From the NCBI GenBank assembly GCA_046350355.1, contig JAXMAN010000001.1, positions 434,001-498,000 of the forward strand: a DNA stretch of 64,000 nt, in the 5' to 3' direction. The translations under genes were made by a program, and so were the position numbers. The notes under the pieces were generated by a model. It was not told the origin of the DNA, did not search any database, and saw nothing but the letters and a program-made list of their open reading frames with translations. This document shows, in pieces, positions 50,659-60,100 of the stretch (position 1 is its first letter; each line of letters opens with the position of its first letter). The stretch is from UBA966 sp046350355. GTDB taxonomy: Bacteria > Planctomycetota > Phycisphaerae > Phycisphaerales > SM1A02.

Positions 50659-51780
50659 TCAGAGCTGCGGCGCGAAGCGCTCCTGGCCCGTCAGCCCCTC
50701 GCAGAAGCCCGCGAAGAGGCGGGGGATCATCTCGAGGTCCTTCAGCGAGCCCATCTCCACGGTCGTGTGCATGTACCGGATGGGGAAGCTCACGAGTCCG
50801 CAGGGAATGCCGCCGCCGGCCAGGAAGATCGCGTCCGTGTCGGTCCCGCTGGAACCGGGGGTCGCGCCGCGCTGCAGCGGGATCTCCAGGCGCTTGGCCG
50901 TCGCCAGCAGGCGCTCGACCACCTCCGGCTGCATCGCGCCGCCGATGGCGATCTTGGGGCCCAGGCCCATCTTGAACTGGCCGTGCTGCGCCTGGACGAT
51001 GCCGGGGCTGTCGGTCGCGTGGCCGACGTCCGTCACCAGCGCGAGGTCCGGCCGCAGGCTGCCCGCGATCATCTCCGCGCCGTGCAGGCCGACCTCCTCC
51101 TGCACCGTGCTCACGGAGACGACGCGCACGCGGCGGCCCTGCTGCTGCGCGCAGAGGCGCAGCGTCTCGGCCGCGACCCACGTGCCGATGCGGTTGTCCA
51201 GCGCGCGCGCGACGATGAGGTCGTCGCCCAGCAGCATGCTGGCATCGAGGAAGACGCCGACGTCGCCGATGTTGAGCTTCGCGCGCGCGGCGGCCTCGTC
51301 CTTGGCGCCGATGTCGACGAAGAGCTCGTGCAGCTTGCGCACCTTGGCGTCGCCGCTGCGGTCCTGCAGGTGGATCGCGGTCGCGCCGACCAGGCCGACG
51401 ACGGGCGCGTCGACGCCGGGGACGGTGGAGCGGAACTGCAGCCGCTTGCCCACGATGGAGGCCGGGTCGATGCCGCCCACCTGGCGGCAGTAGACGAAGC
51501 CGTTGCTGTCGATGTGGTTCACCATCAGGCCGATCTCGTCGGCGTGACCGCAGACGGCGATGGTGAAGGGGCCCGCGCCCGCGGGGCGGCTGGGCGCCGG
51601 CGCGCCGGGGGCGTCCGGCGCGAGCTCGGCGAAGCAGTTGCCGTAGGCGTCGTTCCAGGTGCGCGTCGCGCCGTTGGCGCGGACGTGCTCGAGCCAGACG
51701 CGCTGGCCGTCGCGTTCGAACCCGGAGGGGCTGGGGGTGTCCAGGAGTCTGCGGAGAAACGCGAGCGATTCGGAACGCAT
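50659..51780 (-). CDS. M42 family metallopeptidase (glutamyl aminopeptidase-like)
   Basis: A 373-residue cobalt/zinc aminopeptidase of the tetrahedral TET/YsdC family. The metal-binding His is in AVCGHADEIGLMVNHID, the bridging Asp in ARALDNRIG, the catalytic Glu pair in TVQEEVGLHGAE, another ligand in LVTDVGHATDSPG and the last His in RYMHTTVEMG. RGATPGSSGTDTDAIFLAGG also fits. The start at 51780 follows a TACCAT box by 7 nt; the longer in-frame start at 51810 would include that box. A His ligand in the dinuclear site and the ~350-370 length match active enzymes. Confidence 0.92.
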   Translation of the reverse strand: MRSESLAFLRRLLDTPSPSGFERDGQRVWLEHVRANGATRTWNDAYGNCFAELAPDAPGAPAPSRPAGAGPFTIAVCGHADEIGLMVNHIDSNGFVYCRQVGGIDPASIVGKRLQFRSTVPGVDAPVVGLVGATAIHLQDRSGDAKVRKLHELFVDIGAKDEAAARAKLNIGDVGVFLDASMLLGDDLIVARALDNRIGTWVAAETLRLCAQQQGRRVRVVSVSTVQEEVGLHGAEMIAGSLRPDLALVTDVGHATDSPGIVQAQHGQFKMGLGPKIAIGGAMQPEVVERLLATAKRLEIPLQRGATPGSSGTDTDAIFLAGGGIPCGLVSFPIRYMHTTVEMGSLKDLEMIPRLFAGFCEGLTGQERFAPQL

Positions 51781-51787
51781 CGGCGGG

Positions 51788-51793
51788 ATGGTA
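51788..51793 (-). promoter_or_regulatory. Putative -10 box (TACCAT) of the M42 peptidase gene
   Basis: Minus-strand TANNNT 7 nt before the ATG at 51780. Confidence 0.45.
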
Positions 51794-51873
51794 CGCACGC
51801 CACGCACCATCCCGCCGACGGAATCAGCCCTTGTCCCTCGCTCCGCGCGGCGGGACGCGCCGCGCTGGTCGGG

Positions 51874-52212
51874 TCAGCTCGCCTCGCGCTTGTCGATGTT
51901 CTGGAAGAACGAGCCGAAGTCCGCGCCGTTCTTGGGCTTGGCCTTGGGCTTCCCGTTGTTCGCCGCAGGAGCGGGCGGCTGCATCGGGTACGACATCGGC
52001 TGGCGGCTCAGCGGCGCCGGGGGCGTCGCCTGGACGCGCGGCGCGGCGGGCATCGCCGAACCGTACGAGGGGGTCAGGTTGTTCGTGGGGGCCGCCGGGG
52101 GGACCGCCGCCGGGCCGAGCCGGCGCGTCCGCGCGTCGTTGACGCCGCGCTCCAGCTGCTTCAGGTGCAGCCGAAGGGCGTTGACGGCATTGAGTGGCTT
52201 GGGGATGGACAT
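51874..52212 (-). CDS. Proline-rich hypothetical protein (112 aa)
   Basis: No family recognised. Residues 1-35 form a short amphipathic helix (PLNAVNALRLHLKQLERGVN), the middle is Pro/Ala/Met/Gln-rich and probably disordered (APLSRQPMSYPMQPPAPAAN), and the end is basic then acidic (KPKAKPKNGADFGSFFQNID). Codon bias and a strong GGAGGA Shine-Dalgarno 6 nt before the ATG at 52212 argue that it is real. It is divergent from the S41 protease gene. Confidence 0.6.
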   Translation of the reverse strand: MSIPKPLNAVNALRLHLKQLERGVNDARTRRLGPAAVPPAAPTNNLTPSYGSAMPAAPRVQATPPAPLSRQPMSYPMQPPAPAANNGKPKAKPKNGADFGSFFQNIDKREAS

Positions 52213-52531
52213 GGCAATTCCTCCAGTCGGGCAGGGCACGCGTGCGGGAATGGGGATGTACGCAACCCATCCGCAAACAGTTCCGCAGACCGTGACGGCC
52301 GGCCTGCGCGACGCGCCCGCACGGGCCGCGCCGCAGTGAACTGGTGCCGCGTGGAGGGGCGGCCGCGGCGAAGCGGACGCCAGCTCCACGGGACACCGTC
52401 GAATCCACCGGGCATCCGGGCAAGCGGTGGGGGCCAACTTCGTGGGCTTCCCGGCGGAATCTGGCCGCCACTTGCGCGGACGCGCGGTTCGGTCTCAACT
52501 ACGGCCTTCACCGCCGGAATGTGAACTCGCC
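52213..52531. other. Divergent intergenic region
   Basis: 319 nt between the proline-rich gene and the S41 protease gene. I see the minus-strand Shine-Dalgarno at its left end but no convincing -10 box for either gene and no RNA gene. Confidence 0.35.
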
Positions 52532-55500
52532 ATGAAAAACCCGCTTCCCATCGCGCTGACGGCCCTTCTCGCCCTTCCTGCGGCCTCCGCGGGCGCCGAG
52601 ACGGTGGATCTCCCCCGTTATCCCGCCGCCAGCCCGGACGGGAACGTCGTGCTGTTCAGCTGGCGTGGGGACCTCTGGAAGGCTCCGGCGAGCGGCGGCG
52701 CGGCGGTGCGCCTGACCAGCCACCCGGCCAACGAGGCGCGCAGCGCCTTCAGCCCGGACGGCGCGCTGATCGTCTTCGAGAGCGACCGCGACGGCGGCCG
52801 CAACCTCTTCGTCATGAAGAGCGACGGCAGCGATGTCCGCCAGCTCACCTTCGGCGAGTCCTCGATCGCGCTCAGCGGCACCGGCGTCGACGGCGCGGGC
52901 CGCCCGGTCGCCTACTTCGAGGCGTCGCGCGAGAGCGACCTCTACCGCGCGAGCCGCCCCTACCTGGTGCCGCTCGCCGGCGGCATGATCGAGCGCGTCC
53001 ACGACGCCTTCGGCGGCCACCCCGTCGCGACCGCCGACGGCGGGACCGTCGTCTTCGAGCGCGGCAGCAGCACCTGGACGCGCCGCGGCTACCAGGGTCC
53101 GGACCAGCGCGATGTCTGGAGCTGGAACCGCGCCGACGGCAAGTTCGCCCGCCTGACCGACTGGAAGGGCAACGACGGCTGGGGCTTCCCCGCCGGCGAC
53201 GACCTGATCTACGTGAGCGACCGCGGCAACGGCCGCAGCGTCAACCTCTGGCGCAAGAAGCGCGCCGCCGCGCCGGGCGAGCCGGGGACGCAGCTCACCA
53301 ACTTCGACGACGACATCCGCGAGCTCGCGGTGAGCGCCGACGGCCGGACCGCCTTCTTCACCGTCTGGGACGCGCTCTACCGCCTCGACCTGACCAAGCC
53401 CGACGCGCAGCCCGTGAAGGTCGCGCTCGCCGGCGCCGAGGACGAGGAGGACCGCACCCGCCCGCGCGCCGTCGGCCGCGACGTCAGCGAGGCCGCCCTC
53501 TCCCCCGACGGCAAGACCATCGCGCTCGTGGCGTACGGCGATGTCTACGTGAAGGGGACCGAGGAGCGCTCGCCCTTCGTGCGCGTGACGCGCAGCGCCT
53601 CGCGCGAGCGCGACATCGCCTGGTCGCCCGACGGCGTGAAGCTCTACTTCAGCAGCGACTCCGACGGCAACGATTCCATCTTCGAGGCGACCGTCGACAC
53701 GACGCGCGGCGAGCTGCGCAGCGCCTTCAAGGAGAAGACCGCCCCGCCGAAGCCGCCCGAGGCCAAGCCGGAGGAGGCGAAGCACGAGGAGGCGAAGCCC
53801 GCCGACGCGGAGGCCAAGCCCGCCGACGCCGCGACCGACGAGGCGAAGAAGGATGAGCCCAAGAAGGACGACGAGAAGAAGGACGAGAAGAAGGACGCCA
53901 AGAAGGAGAAGAAGAAGGACGAGGGCGCCCGCTGGGCGGACGCCGTCTCCGTGACGGTGAAGCCGCTCGTCGCGACCGCCGCCGGCGAGCGCTCGCCGAG
54001 CCCCTCGCCCGACGGCAAGAAGCTGGCGTACCGGCGCGACCTGCGCACGCTCGTCGTGCGCGACCTCGCCAGCGGCGAGGAGAAGGAGATCCGCGCCGGC
54101 CACGATCCGAGCATCGACTGGCGCTGGAGCCCCGACTCGCGCCACATCGCCTTCCGCCAGGACGACGACAACTTCAACAGCGACATCTGGATCGTCCCCG
54201 CCGACGCGAGCGCGCCCGCGGTGAACATCTCGCGCCATCCCGACGGCGACGCGAACCCGCGCTGGTCGGCCGACGGCAAGATCCTGGCCTTCGCCAGTTC
54301 GCGCATGAACAACGAGGCGGACATCTACCTCGTCTTCCTCGACAAGGAGCTCGAGGGGATGCAGCGCTTCGAGCTCGACCAGTACTTCAAGGACGCCGCC
54401 GAGGCCGCGCGCAAGAAGGCGGGGAGCGGCGGCGGCGGTGGTGGCGGCGGCGGCAGCGGCGGTGGCGCCGGTGCGGGCGCCGCGGCGGCGGGCGCGGCCG
54501 GTGCGCCGGGTGCGGGCGGGCCTGGCGCCGGACGGCGCCGTCGTCCCGGCACCTCGCTCGAGCCCGATGCGGTCGTCGCGGCCGAGCCCGCGGCGCGCGA
54601 GGACGATCCGCCCGCGGCCGAGCCCGCGAAGGCGGAGCCCAAGGCCGGCGAGCCCAAGGCCGCGGAGCCCAAGGCCGAGGAGCCCAAGCACGCCGAACCC
54701 AAGCCGGCGCCGAAGCCGCTCGATCTTGCCGACGCGTACAAGCGCCTGCGCCGCCTGACCTCGCTCCCCGGCGACGAGGGCGACCTCGAGATCGCCCCCT
54801 CGGGCGAGCGCGTCTACTTCATGGCCTCCGCCGAGCCTGCGGGGCTCGCGAGCGTCCCCTGGTCCGGCGGCGAGCCCAAGCGCATGAGCGCGACCGGCTC
54901 GATCCAGCACATCACCCCCAGCGGCGACAAGCTCGTCATCGTCAGCCGCGGCGGCGGCGCGAGCATCGTCGGCCTGCCGGGCGGCGACGCGAAGCCCGTC
55001 GAGTTCGCCGACACCGTCGAGCTCGACCTGCGCGCGCAGAGCACGCAGAAGTTCCTGGAGCTCTCGCGCATCATGGGCACGCAGTTCTACAGCCCGACGA
55101 TGAACGGGACGGACTGGCCCAAGCTCACCGAGAAGTGGGCGAAGCTGGCCGCGAACGCGCGCACCGACGAGGAGTTCGACTACGTCGCCAACCGCTTCAT
55201 CGGCGAGCTCAACGCCAGCCACCTGGGCGTGAGCAGCCCGCGCGGCGACGGCGCGACGCGCGTCGCCTCGGGCCGCCTGGGCGTGAAGGTCAAGCCCGTC
55301 GACGGCGGCTTCCAGGTGCTGGAGATCCTGCCCGAGGCGCCCGCCTCGCTGGGCGCGACGCCGCTGGCGGTGGGCGACGTCATCCTCGCCGTCAACGGCG
55401 AGAAGGTCGCGCCGACCTCCACGATGGAGAGCCTGCTGCGCGGCACCGTCGGCAAGGAGACGGTCGTGCAGGTGCGCCGCGTGCCCGCGGGCGGCGGCGA

Positions 55501-56188
55501 TCCGGTCGAGGTCGCGGCGATCCTGGTGCCCACGAGCGCCGCGGAGATCTCGTCGCTCACCTACGACCAGACGCTCGAGCGCATGCGCAAGCGCGTCGAG
55601 GAGCTCTCGGGCGGACGCATCGGCTACATCCACATCCGCAGCATGGACCAGCCCTCGCTGGACACCTACGAGCGCGACCTCTACGCGGCGGCCGACGGCA
55701 AGGACGGCCTGATCATCGACGTGCGCAACAACGGCGGCGGCTGGACCGCCGACCGCCTGCTGAGCTCGATCATGGTGCAGGAGCACGCCTACACCGTCCC
55801 GCGCGGCGCGGATCCCGCGAAGAAGGGCCACTACCCGGTGGACCGCCTCTTCATCCAGCGCTACTCGCTGCCGATCAACATGCTCGCCAACGAGAAGAGC
55901 TTCTCCAACGCGGAGATCACCGCGCACGCGTTCAAGACGCTCAAGCGCGGCACGCTGGTGGGCCAGCAGACCTACGGCGGCGTGATCAGCACGGGCAGCG
56001 CCTCGCTCATCGACGGCACGACCGTGCGCACGCCCGGGCGCGGCTGGTACACGCCCGACGGGACCGACATGGAGATGCACGGCGCGATGCCCGACATCGT
56101 GGTGCTGCAGACCCCCGAGGACGAGGCCGCCGGCAAGGATGCGCAGCTCGACGCCGCGGTCGCGGACCTGCTGAAGCGGGCGAAGTAG
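52532..56188 (+). CDS. Tricorn-like S41 protease with beta-propeller and PDZ domains
   Basis: A 1218-residue exported protease. The signal peptide (MKNPLPIALTALLALPAASA) is followed by WD40/PD40-type propeller repeats (RYPAASPDGNVVLFSWRGDL, SAFSPDGALIVFESDRDGG and later AALSPDGKTIALVAYGD, RWSADGKILAFASSRMNNEA). Two low-complexity linkers interrupt it: a Lys/Glu-rich one (about residues 403-470) and a Gly/Ala then Pro/Glu-rich one (about 629-735). A PDZ domain (RLGVKVKPVDGGFQVLEILP, about 908-1000) precedes the S41 core, GRIGYIHIRSMDQPSLDTYE, DGLIIDVRNNGGGWTADRL, and the nucleophile region EKSFSNAEITAHAFK (Ser about 1125) with GQQTYGGVIS. It resembles tricorn protease homologues that degrade peptides; location is periplasmic. 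Confidence 0.86.
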   Translation: MKNPLPIALTALLALPAASAGAETVDLPRYPAASPDGNVVLFSWRGDLWKAPASGGAAVRLTSHPANEARSAFSPDGALIVFESDRDGGRNLFVMKSDGSDVRQLTFGESSIALSGTGVDGAGRPVAYFEASRESDLYRASRPYLVPLAGGMIERVHDAFGGHPVATADGGTVVFERGSSTWTRRGYQGPDQRDVWSWNRADGKFARLTDWKGNDGWGFPAGDDLIYVSDRGNGRSVNLWRKKRAAAPGEPGTQLTNFDDDIRELAVSADGRTAFFTVWDALYRLDLTKPDAQPVKVALAGAEDEEDRTRPRAVGRDVSEAALSPDGKTIALVAYGDVYVKGTEERSPFVRVTRSASRERDIAWSPDGVKLYFSSDSDGNDSIFEATVDTTRGELRSAFKEKTAPPKPPEAKPEEAKHEEAKPADAEAKPADAATDEAKKDEPKKDDEKKDEKKDAKKEKKKDEGARWADAVSVTVKPLVATAAGERSPSPSPDGKKLAYRRDLRTLVVRDLASGEEKEIRAGHDPSIDWRWSPDSRHIAFRQDDDNFNSDIWIVPADASAPAVNISRHPDGDANPRWSADGKILAFASSRMNNEADIYLVFLDKELEGMQRFELDQYFKDAAEAARKKAGSGGGGGGGGGSGGGAGAGAAAAGAAGAPGAGGPGAGRRRRPGTSLEPDAVVAAEPAAREDDPPAAEPAKAEPKAGEPKAAEPKAEEPKHAEPKPAPKPLDLADAYKRLRRLTSLPGDEGDLEIAPSGERVYFMASAEPAGLASVPWSGGEPKRMSATGSIQHITPSGDKLVIVSRGGGASIVGLPGGDAKPVEFADTVELDLRAQSTQKFLELSRIMGTQFYSPTMNGTDWPKLTEKWAKLAANARTDEEFDYVANRFIGELNASHLGVSSPRGDGATRVASGRLGVKVKPVDGGFQVLEILPEAPASLGATPLAVGDVILAVNGEKVAPTSTMESLLRGTVGKETVVQVRRVPAGGGDPVEVAAILVPTSAAEISSLTYDQTLERMRKRVEELSGGRIGYIHIRSMDQPSLDTYERDLYAAADGKDGLIIDVRNNGGGWTADRLLSSIMVQEHAYTVPRGADPAKKGHYPVDRLFIQRYSLPINMLANEKSFSNAEITAHAFKTLKRGTLVGQQTYGGVISTGSASLIDGTTVRTPGRGWYTPDGTDMEMHGAMPDIVVLQTPEDEAAGKDAQLDAAVADLLKRAK

Positions 56189-56248
56189 CGCGCGAGGCCG
56201 CGCGCAGAGTCGCACGCGAAGTCGCACGCGGCGCGCGACCGTGCCGCG

Positions 56249-57109
56249 CTACTTCGTGCGCACGCTGTCGTAGATGGAGGCCAGCAGGCCGACCATCGGG
56301 AACTTGCCGCCCATCGGGCTCGGCCCCATGCGCCGCAGGAGCGCGTGGGGGACGTGCTCGGGAAGCGGCGCGCTCTCCGCGTCGGCGACGCCCGCGCCGG
56401 GGCGCCAGAAGTCCGCGATGCACTGCTCCAGCGGCGGGAGGCCGCTCGTGTCCTGCTCGGCGCTCGTCGTCGCGTGCGCCTGCGAGACGCCGGTGGTCTG
56501 CAGCGTGCGCTGCTCCTGCAGCTTCTCCAGCAGGCGCTCCCCCTCGAGCCCGCGCAGCGCGAAGAGGACGACGGGGTCCACCTCGATGCGCTCGGCCATG
56601 AGGCACGCCGCCGCGCTCACATGCTTGCAGGGCTGCGGGAGGCCGCAGTCGCAGCTCGTGCGCAGCGGGTCGGACTCGGTGGGGATCAGGTGGCGGCCGA
56701 CGGAGGCGAAGCACTCCTCGATCGACTCCGGCACCTCGCCGGTGAGCAGGCGCGCCGCGTAGACGGCCTCGCCGGCCATGCGCTCGATGACGCGGTCCCA
56801 CTCCTCGCGCGAGAGCGGCCGCACGGTCAGGCGCACCTGGTACGGGCGCACGCCGCGGCCCTGGACGGCCGCCTCGACGACGCCCGCGCCGACGGTGTAG
56901 TTGGCCACCTGCCCGGCGAGCGCGTACTCCATGCCGAGCATCTTCTGGTCGGGGGCGATGCCCGCCTCGCACGCGCGCAGGAAGGCGTCGGCGTGCCAGG
57001 GGAGCGCCTCGAGGCCGTTCTTGCGGCGGAAGCGGATGCCGTGGCGGACGCGCTTGGGCTGGTCCAGCTTCTTCTGCGAGGGGCGGATGCTGAAGCCTTC
57101 GGTGCTCAC
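56249..57109 (-). CDS. SWIM zinc-finger protein, partner of the SNF2 helicase
   Basis: A 286-residue protein starting at GTG; the GTGA overlaps the stop of the SNF2 gene, so the two are translationally coupled. It has a SWIM zinc finger C-x-C-x5-C-x-H, seen as CDCGLPQPCKHVSAAACLMA (about residues 152-171), after a region beginning FRRKNGLEALPWHADAFLRA typical of SWIM proteins encoded next to SNF2 ATPases. The C-terminal third is helical and linker-like (LEGERLLEKLQEQRTLQTTG). SWIM domains bind DNA or proteins; a role as targeting subunit of the remodeller is inferred. Confidence 0.85.
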   Translation of the reverse strand: MSTEGFSIRPSQKKLDQPKRVRHGIRFRRKNGLEALPWHADAFLRACEAGIAPDQKMLGMEYALAGQVANYTVGAGVVEAAVQGRGVRPYQVRLTVRPLSREEWDRVIERMAGEAVYAARLLTGEVPESIEECFASVGRHLIPTESDPLRTSCDCGLPQPCKHVSAAACLMAERIEVDPVVLFALRGLEGERLLEKLQEQRTLQTTGVSQAHATTSAEQDTSGLPPLEQCIADFWRPGAGVADAESAPLPEHVPHALLRRMGPSPMGGKFPMVGLLASIYDSVRTK

Positions 57110-60100
57110 GGCGTCTCCTCCAGCGATCCGGCGCGCAGCGTGAGCAGGTCGCGAAGCTGCGAGGTGTTGAGCTCGGTGAGCCACTGCTCGCCGCTGCCGA
57201 CGATCTGGCTGGCGAGCTCGGTCTTCTGCTCGATCATCTGGTCGATGCGCTCCTCGAGCGTGCCGACCGAGATCATCTTGTGGACGTTCACGGTGCGGAG
57301 CTGGCCGATGCGGAAGGCGCGGTCCGTCGCCTGGTTCTCCACCGCGGGGTTCCACCACCGGTCGTAGTGGAAGACGTGGTTCGCGGCGGTCAGGTTGAGG
57401 CCGACGCCGCCCGCCTTCAGGCTCAGGATGAAGATGGGCGCGGTGCTGTCCTCGCTCTGGAAGCGCTGGACGAGCTGCTCGCGCTTGGCCTGCGGCGTGC
57501 CGCCGTGCAGGAAGAGCGCCTCGACGTCGAGGTCCTGGCGAAGCATCTGCACCAGCAGGTGTCCCATCTGGCGGTACTGCGTGAAGATCAGCGCGCGGTC
57601 CCCCGCGGCGACGACCTCCTCGAGCATCTCCATCAGGCGGATGCTCTTGCCGCTGCGGCCGCTGAGGCGGTCCGCGGTGGGGACGCCCTTGGGGACGACG
57701 ATGCGCGTGCTCCCCGGCTTGCCGTTGCGCTTGCCCTCGCCCTCCTCGCCGGCGACGGCCTCGTCCTCGGCGTCCACCTGGTCGGCCATGCCCTCGCGCA
57801 GGAAGTGCGCGGGGTGGTTGCAGATCTGCTTGAGCTTCACGAGCGCGCTGAGCACCAGGCCGCGGCGGCGGATGCCCTCGGCCTGGTCGACGCGCTTGAG
57901 CATGTCGTTGACCACCTGCTCGTAGAGCGAGGCCTGCTCGGGGGTGAGCGGGATCTGCTGGCGCGTCTCCACCAGCGGCGGCAGGTCGCTGATGACCTTC
58001 GGGTCGGTCTTCAGGCGCCGCAGCACGAAGGGGCGCACGAGCTGGCGCAGGCGCTCCGCCTGGCGCTTGTCGCGGTGGCGCTCCACCGGCAGCGCGAAGC
58101 GGCGGCGGAAGTCCCCCTGCGAGCCCAGGTATCCCGGGCAGCAGAACTCCATGATCGACCAGAGCTCGCTCAGTCGGTTCTCCACCGGCGTGCCGGTGAG
58201 CGCGATGCGGAACTTGGTGCGCAGCGAGCGGATCGCCGCGGTCTGCTTGGTGGGCGGGTTCTTGATGTGCTGCGCCTCGTCGAGCACGACGCGGCGCCAG
58301 TCGACCTGCTGGAGCAGGTCGCGGTCGCGCGTGACCAGCGCGTAGGTCGTGACGACCACGTCCGCGCGCTGCGCCAGGTGCAGGAAGCGCTCCCCCTGCG
58401 GGCGCTCGAGCCCGTGGTGCACGTTCACGACCAGCTCCGGCGCGAAGCGCGTGAGCTCGCGGTGCCAGTTGCCCAGCACGCTCATCGGCGCGACCAGCAG
58501 CGTCGGGCCGACGCGCTCGCCGTCGGTGGCGAGCTGGCGCTCGTTCTGCAGCAGCGCGATGAGCTGGATCGTCTTGCCCAGGCCCATGTCGTCGGCCAGG
58601 CACGCGCCCATGCCGTAGCGCTCCAGGAACGCGAGCCAGCTCATGCCCGCGCGCTGGTAGGGGCGCAGCGTGCCCTGGAAGCGCTCGGGCTGCTCCAGGA
58701 GGTTGAGCTTCTCGTTGCTGTCCGCGGGGCCGAAGACCTCCGCGACCCAGCCCTTGGTGTCCAGCCCCAGCACGGGGAGCGCGCCGTCGGCGGCGTCCAC
58801 GTGCGCCAGGCGCAGCGCCTCGACGAGCGTCGTCTGCCCGCCAGCGTTCTCCTTCAGGAACTTCACGCCGCGTTCGAGGTCCTCCGGGCGGATCTCCACC
58901 CAGCGGCCGCCGATGCGCACGAGCGGGATGCCCTTCTTCGCCAGCGCCTGGAAGGCCTCCAGCGTGAGCGGCGTGTCGCCCAGCGCGATCTGCCACGAGT
59001 AGTTGACGAGGCTGTGCAGCCCGATGCCGCTGCGCGCGCGGTCGCCGTCGCCGCCGGGCTCGCCGCCCGGCTCGCTGTCGATGAGCAGGCGCGCGCCCAG
59101 GCGGCTCGCGCTCTGGCCCCACCAGTCGGGGGCGAGCACGTCGAAGCCCGCCTCCTGCAGCACGGGGCGGAAGTCGCGCAGGAACTGGTAAGCCTCGGTC
59201 GTGCGCAGCTCCATCCCGGTGGGCGCGCCCTCGTCGAGCGCCTCCTCGATCTTCGGGTAGAGACGGCTGGCGCGGCCGAGCTCCTGCAGCAGCAGGTCGC
59301 AGAGCTGCTGCGTCTCCTGCGGCGAGCGGCCGCGGCCGTTGCGTCCGCCGGCGGCGCGGTTCCAGAGCGCCTCGGCGTCGACGACGACCGGCGGGCTGTC
59401 GCTGCTGACGAGGCTGAAGACCAGGCGCCAGGGCTGGTCGTCCTCGTGGCCGTCCGGGGTGGGCAGCAGCTCCGGCGGGGGCTCGAGGAGCTGCAGGAGC
59501 AGGCGCATCTCGCGCCCTTCGCCCACATCCTCCAGGTTGGCGATCCACTGGCGCGCGGTGCGCACGATGCTCGTCTCGGCGCTCGCGGGCTGGCGGACCT
59601 CGCACGCGCCGGTGAGCAGTCCCGCGAGCCAGGCGACGTGCGGGTCGCGGTCGGGATCGCGGCCGTCGAGCGCGTCGGCGTAGTTCTCGGCGACGAGGAT
59701 GTCGCGCACGGCGGAGTCGGCGAAGGCGCCCATCGCCTGCTCGGCGACGGCGGCGGCGTTGGTCGCGCCCTCCGCGGCGCGCACGATCGCGGGCGTGCAC
59801 TGCACGAGCGCGGTGAAGCGCGCGTGGTTCGGGGCGTCGTGGAGCCAGGGGCGCCAGGCGGCGAACATCGCGCCGCTGCGCTCCTGCACCACCGTGGGGA
59901 TGAAGCGCTGGTCGGCGACGAGGTCCTGCGTGAACTGCGCGAGCGCGCTCCACCAGCGCGCCTCGTGGCCGAAGTGCGGCGTGCCGTCGGAGAGGCCGGT
60001 GTCGACCGCGTGCCCGTCGATCGCGCGCAGCAGCGCGAAGGCGGTGCGCGCGTCCAGCCGCAGCGCGGGGACATCGAGCGCGTGCAGCGCCTCCTCGGGC

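Noticed and set aside
53750..53940. Lys/Glu repeat as an independent gene or repeat array
   Set aside because: It is in frame inside the S41 protease and is simply a low-complexity linker; the codons vary rather than forming a DNA repeat.
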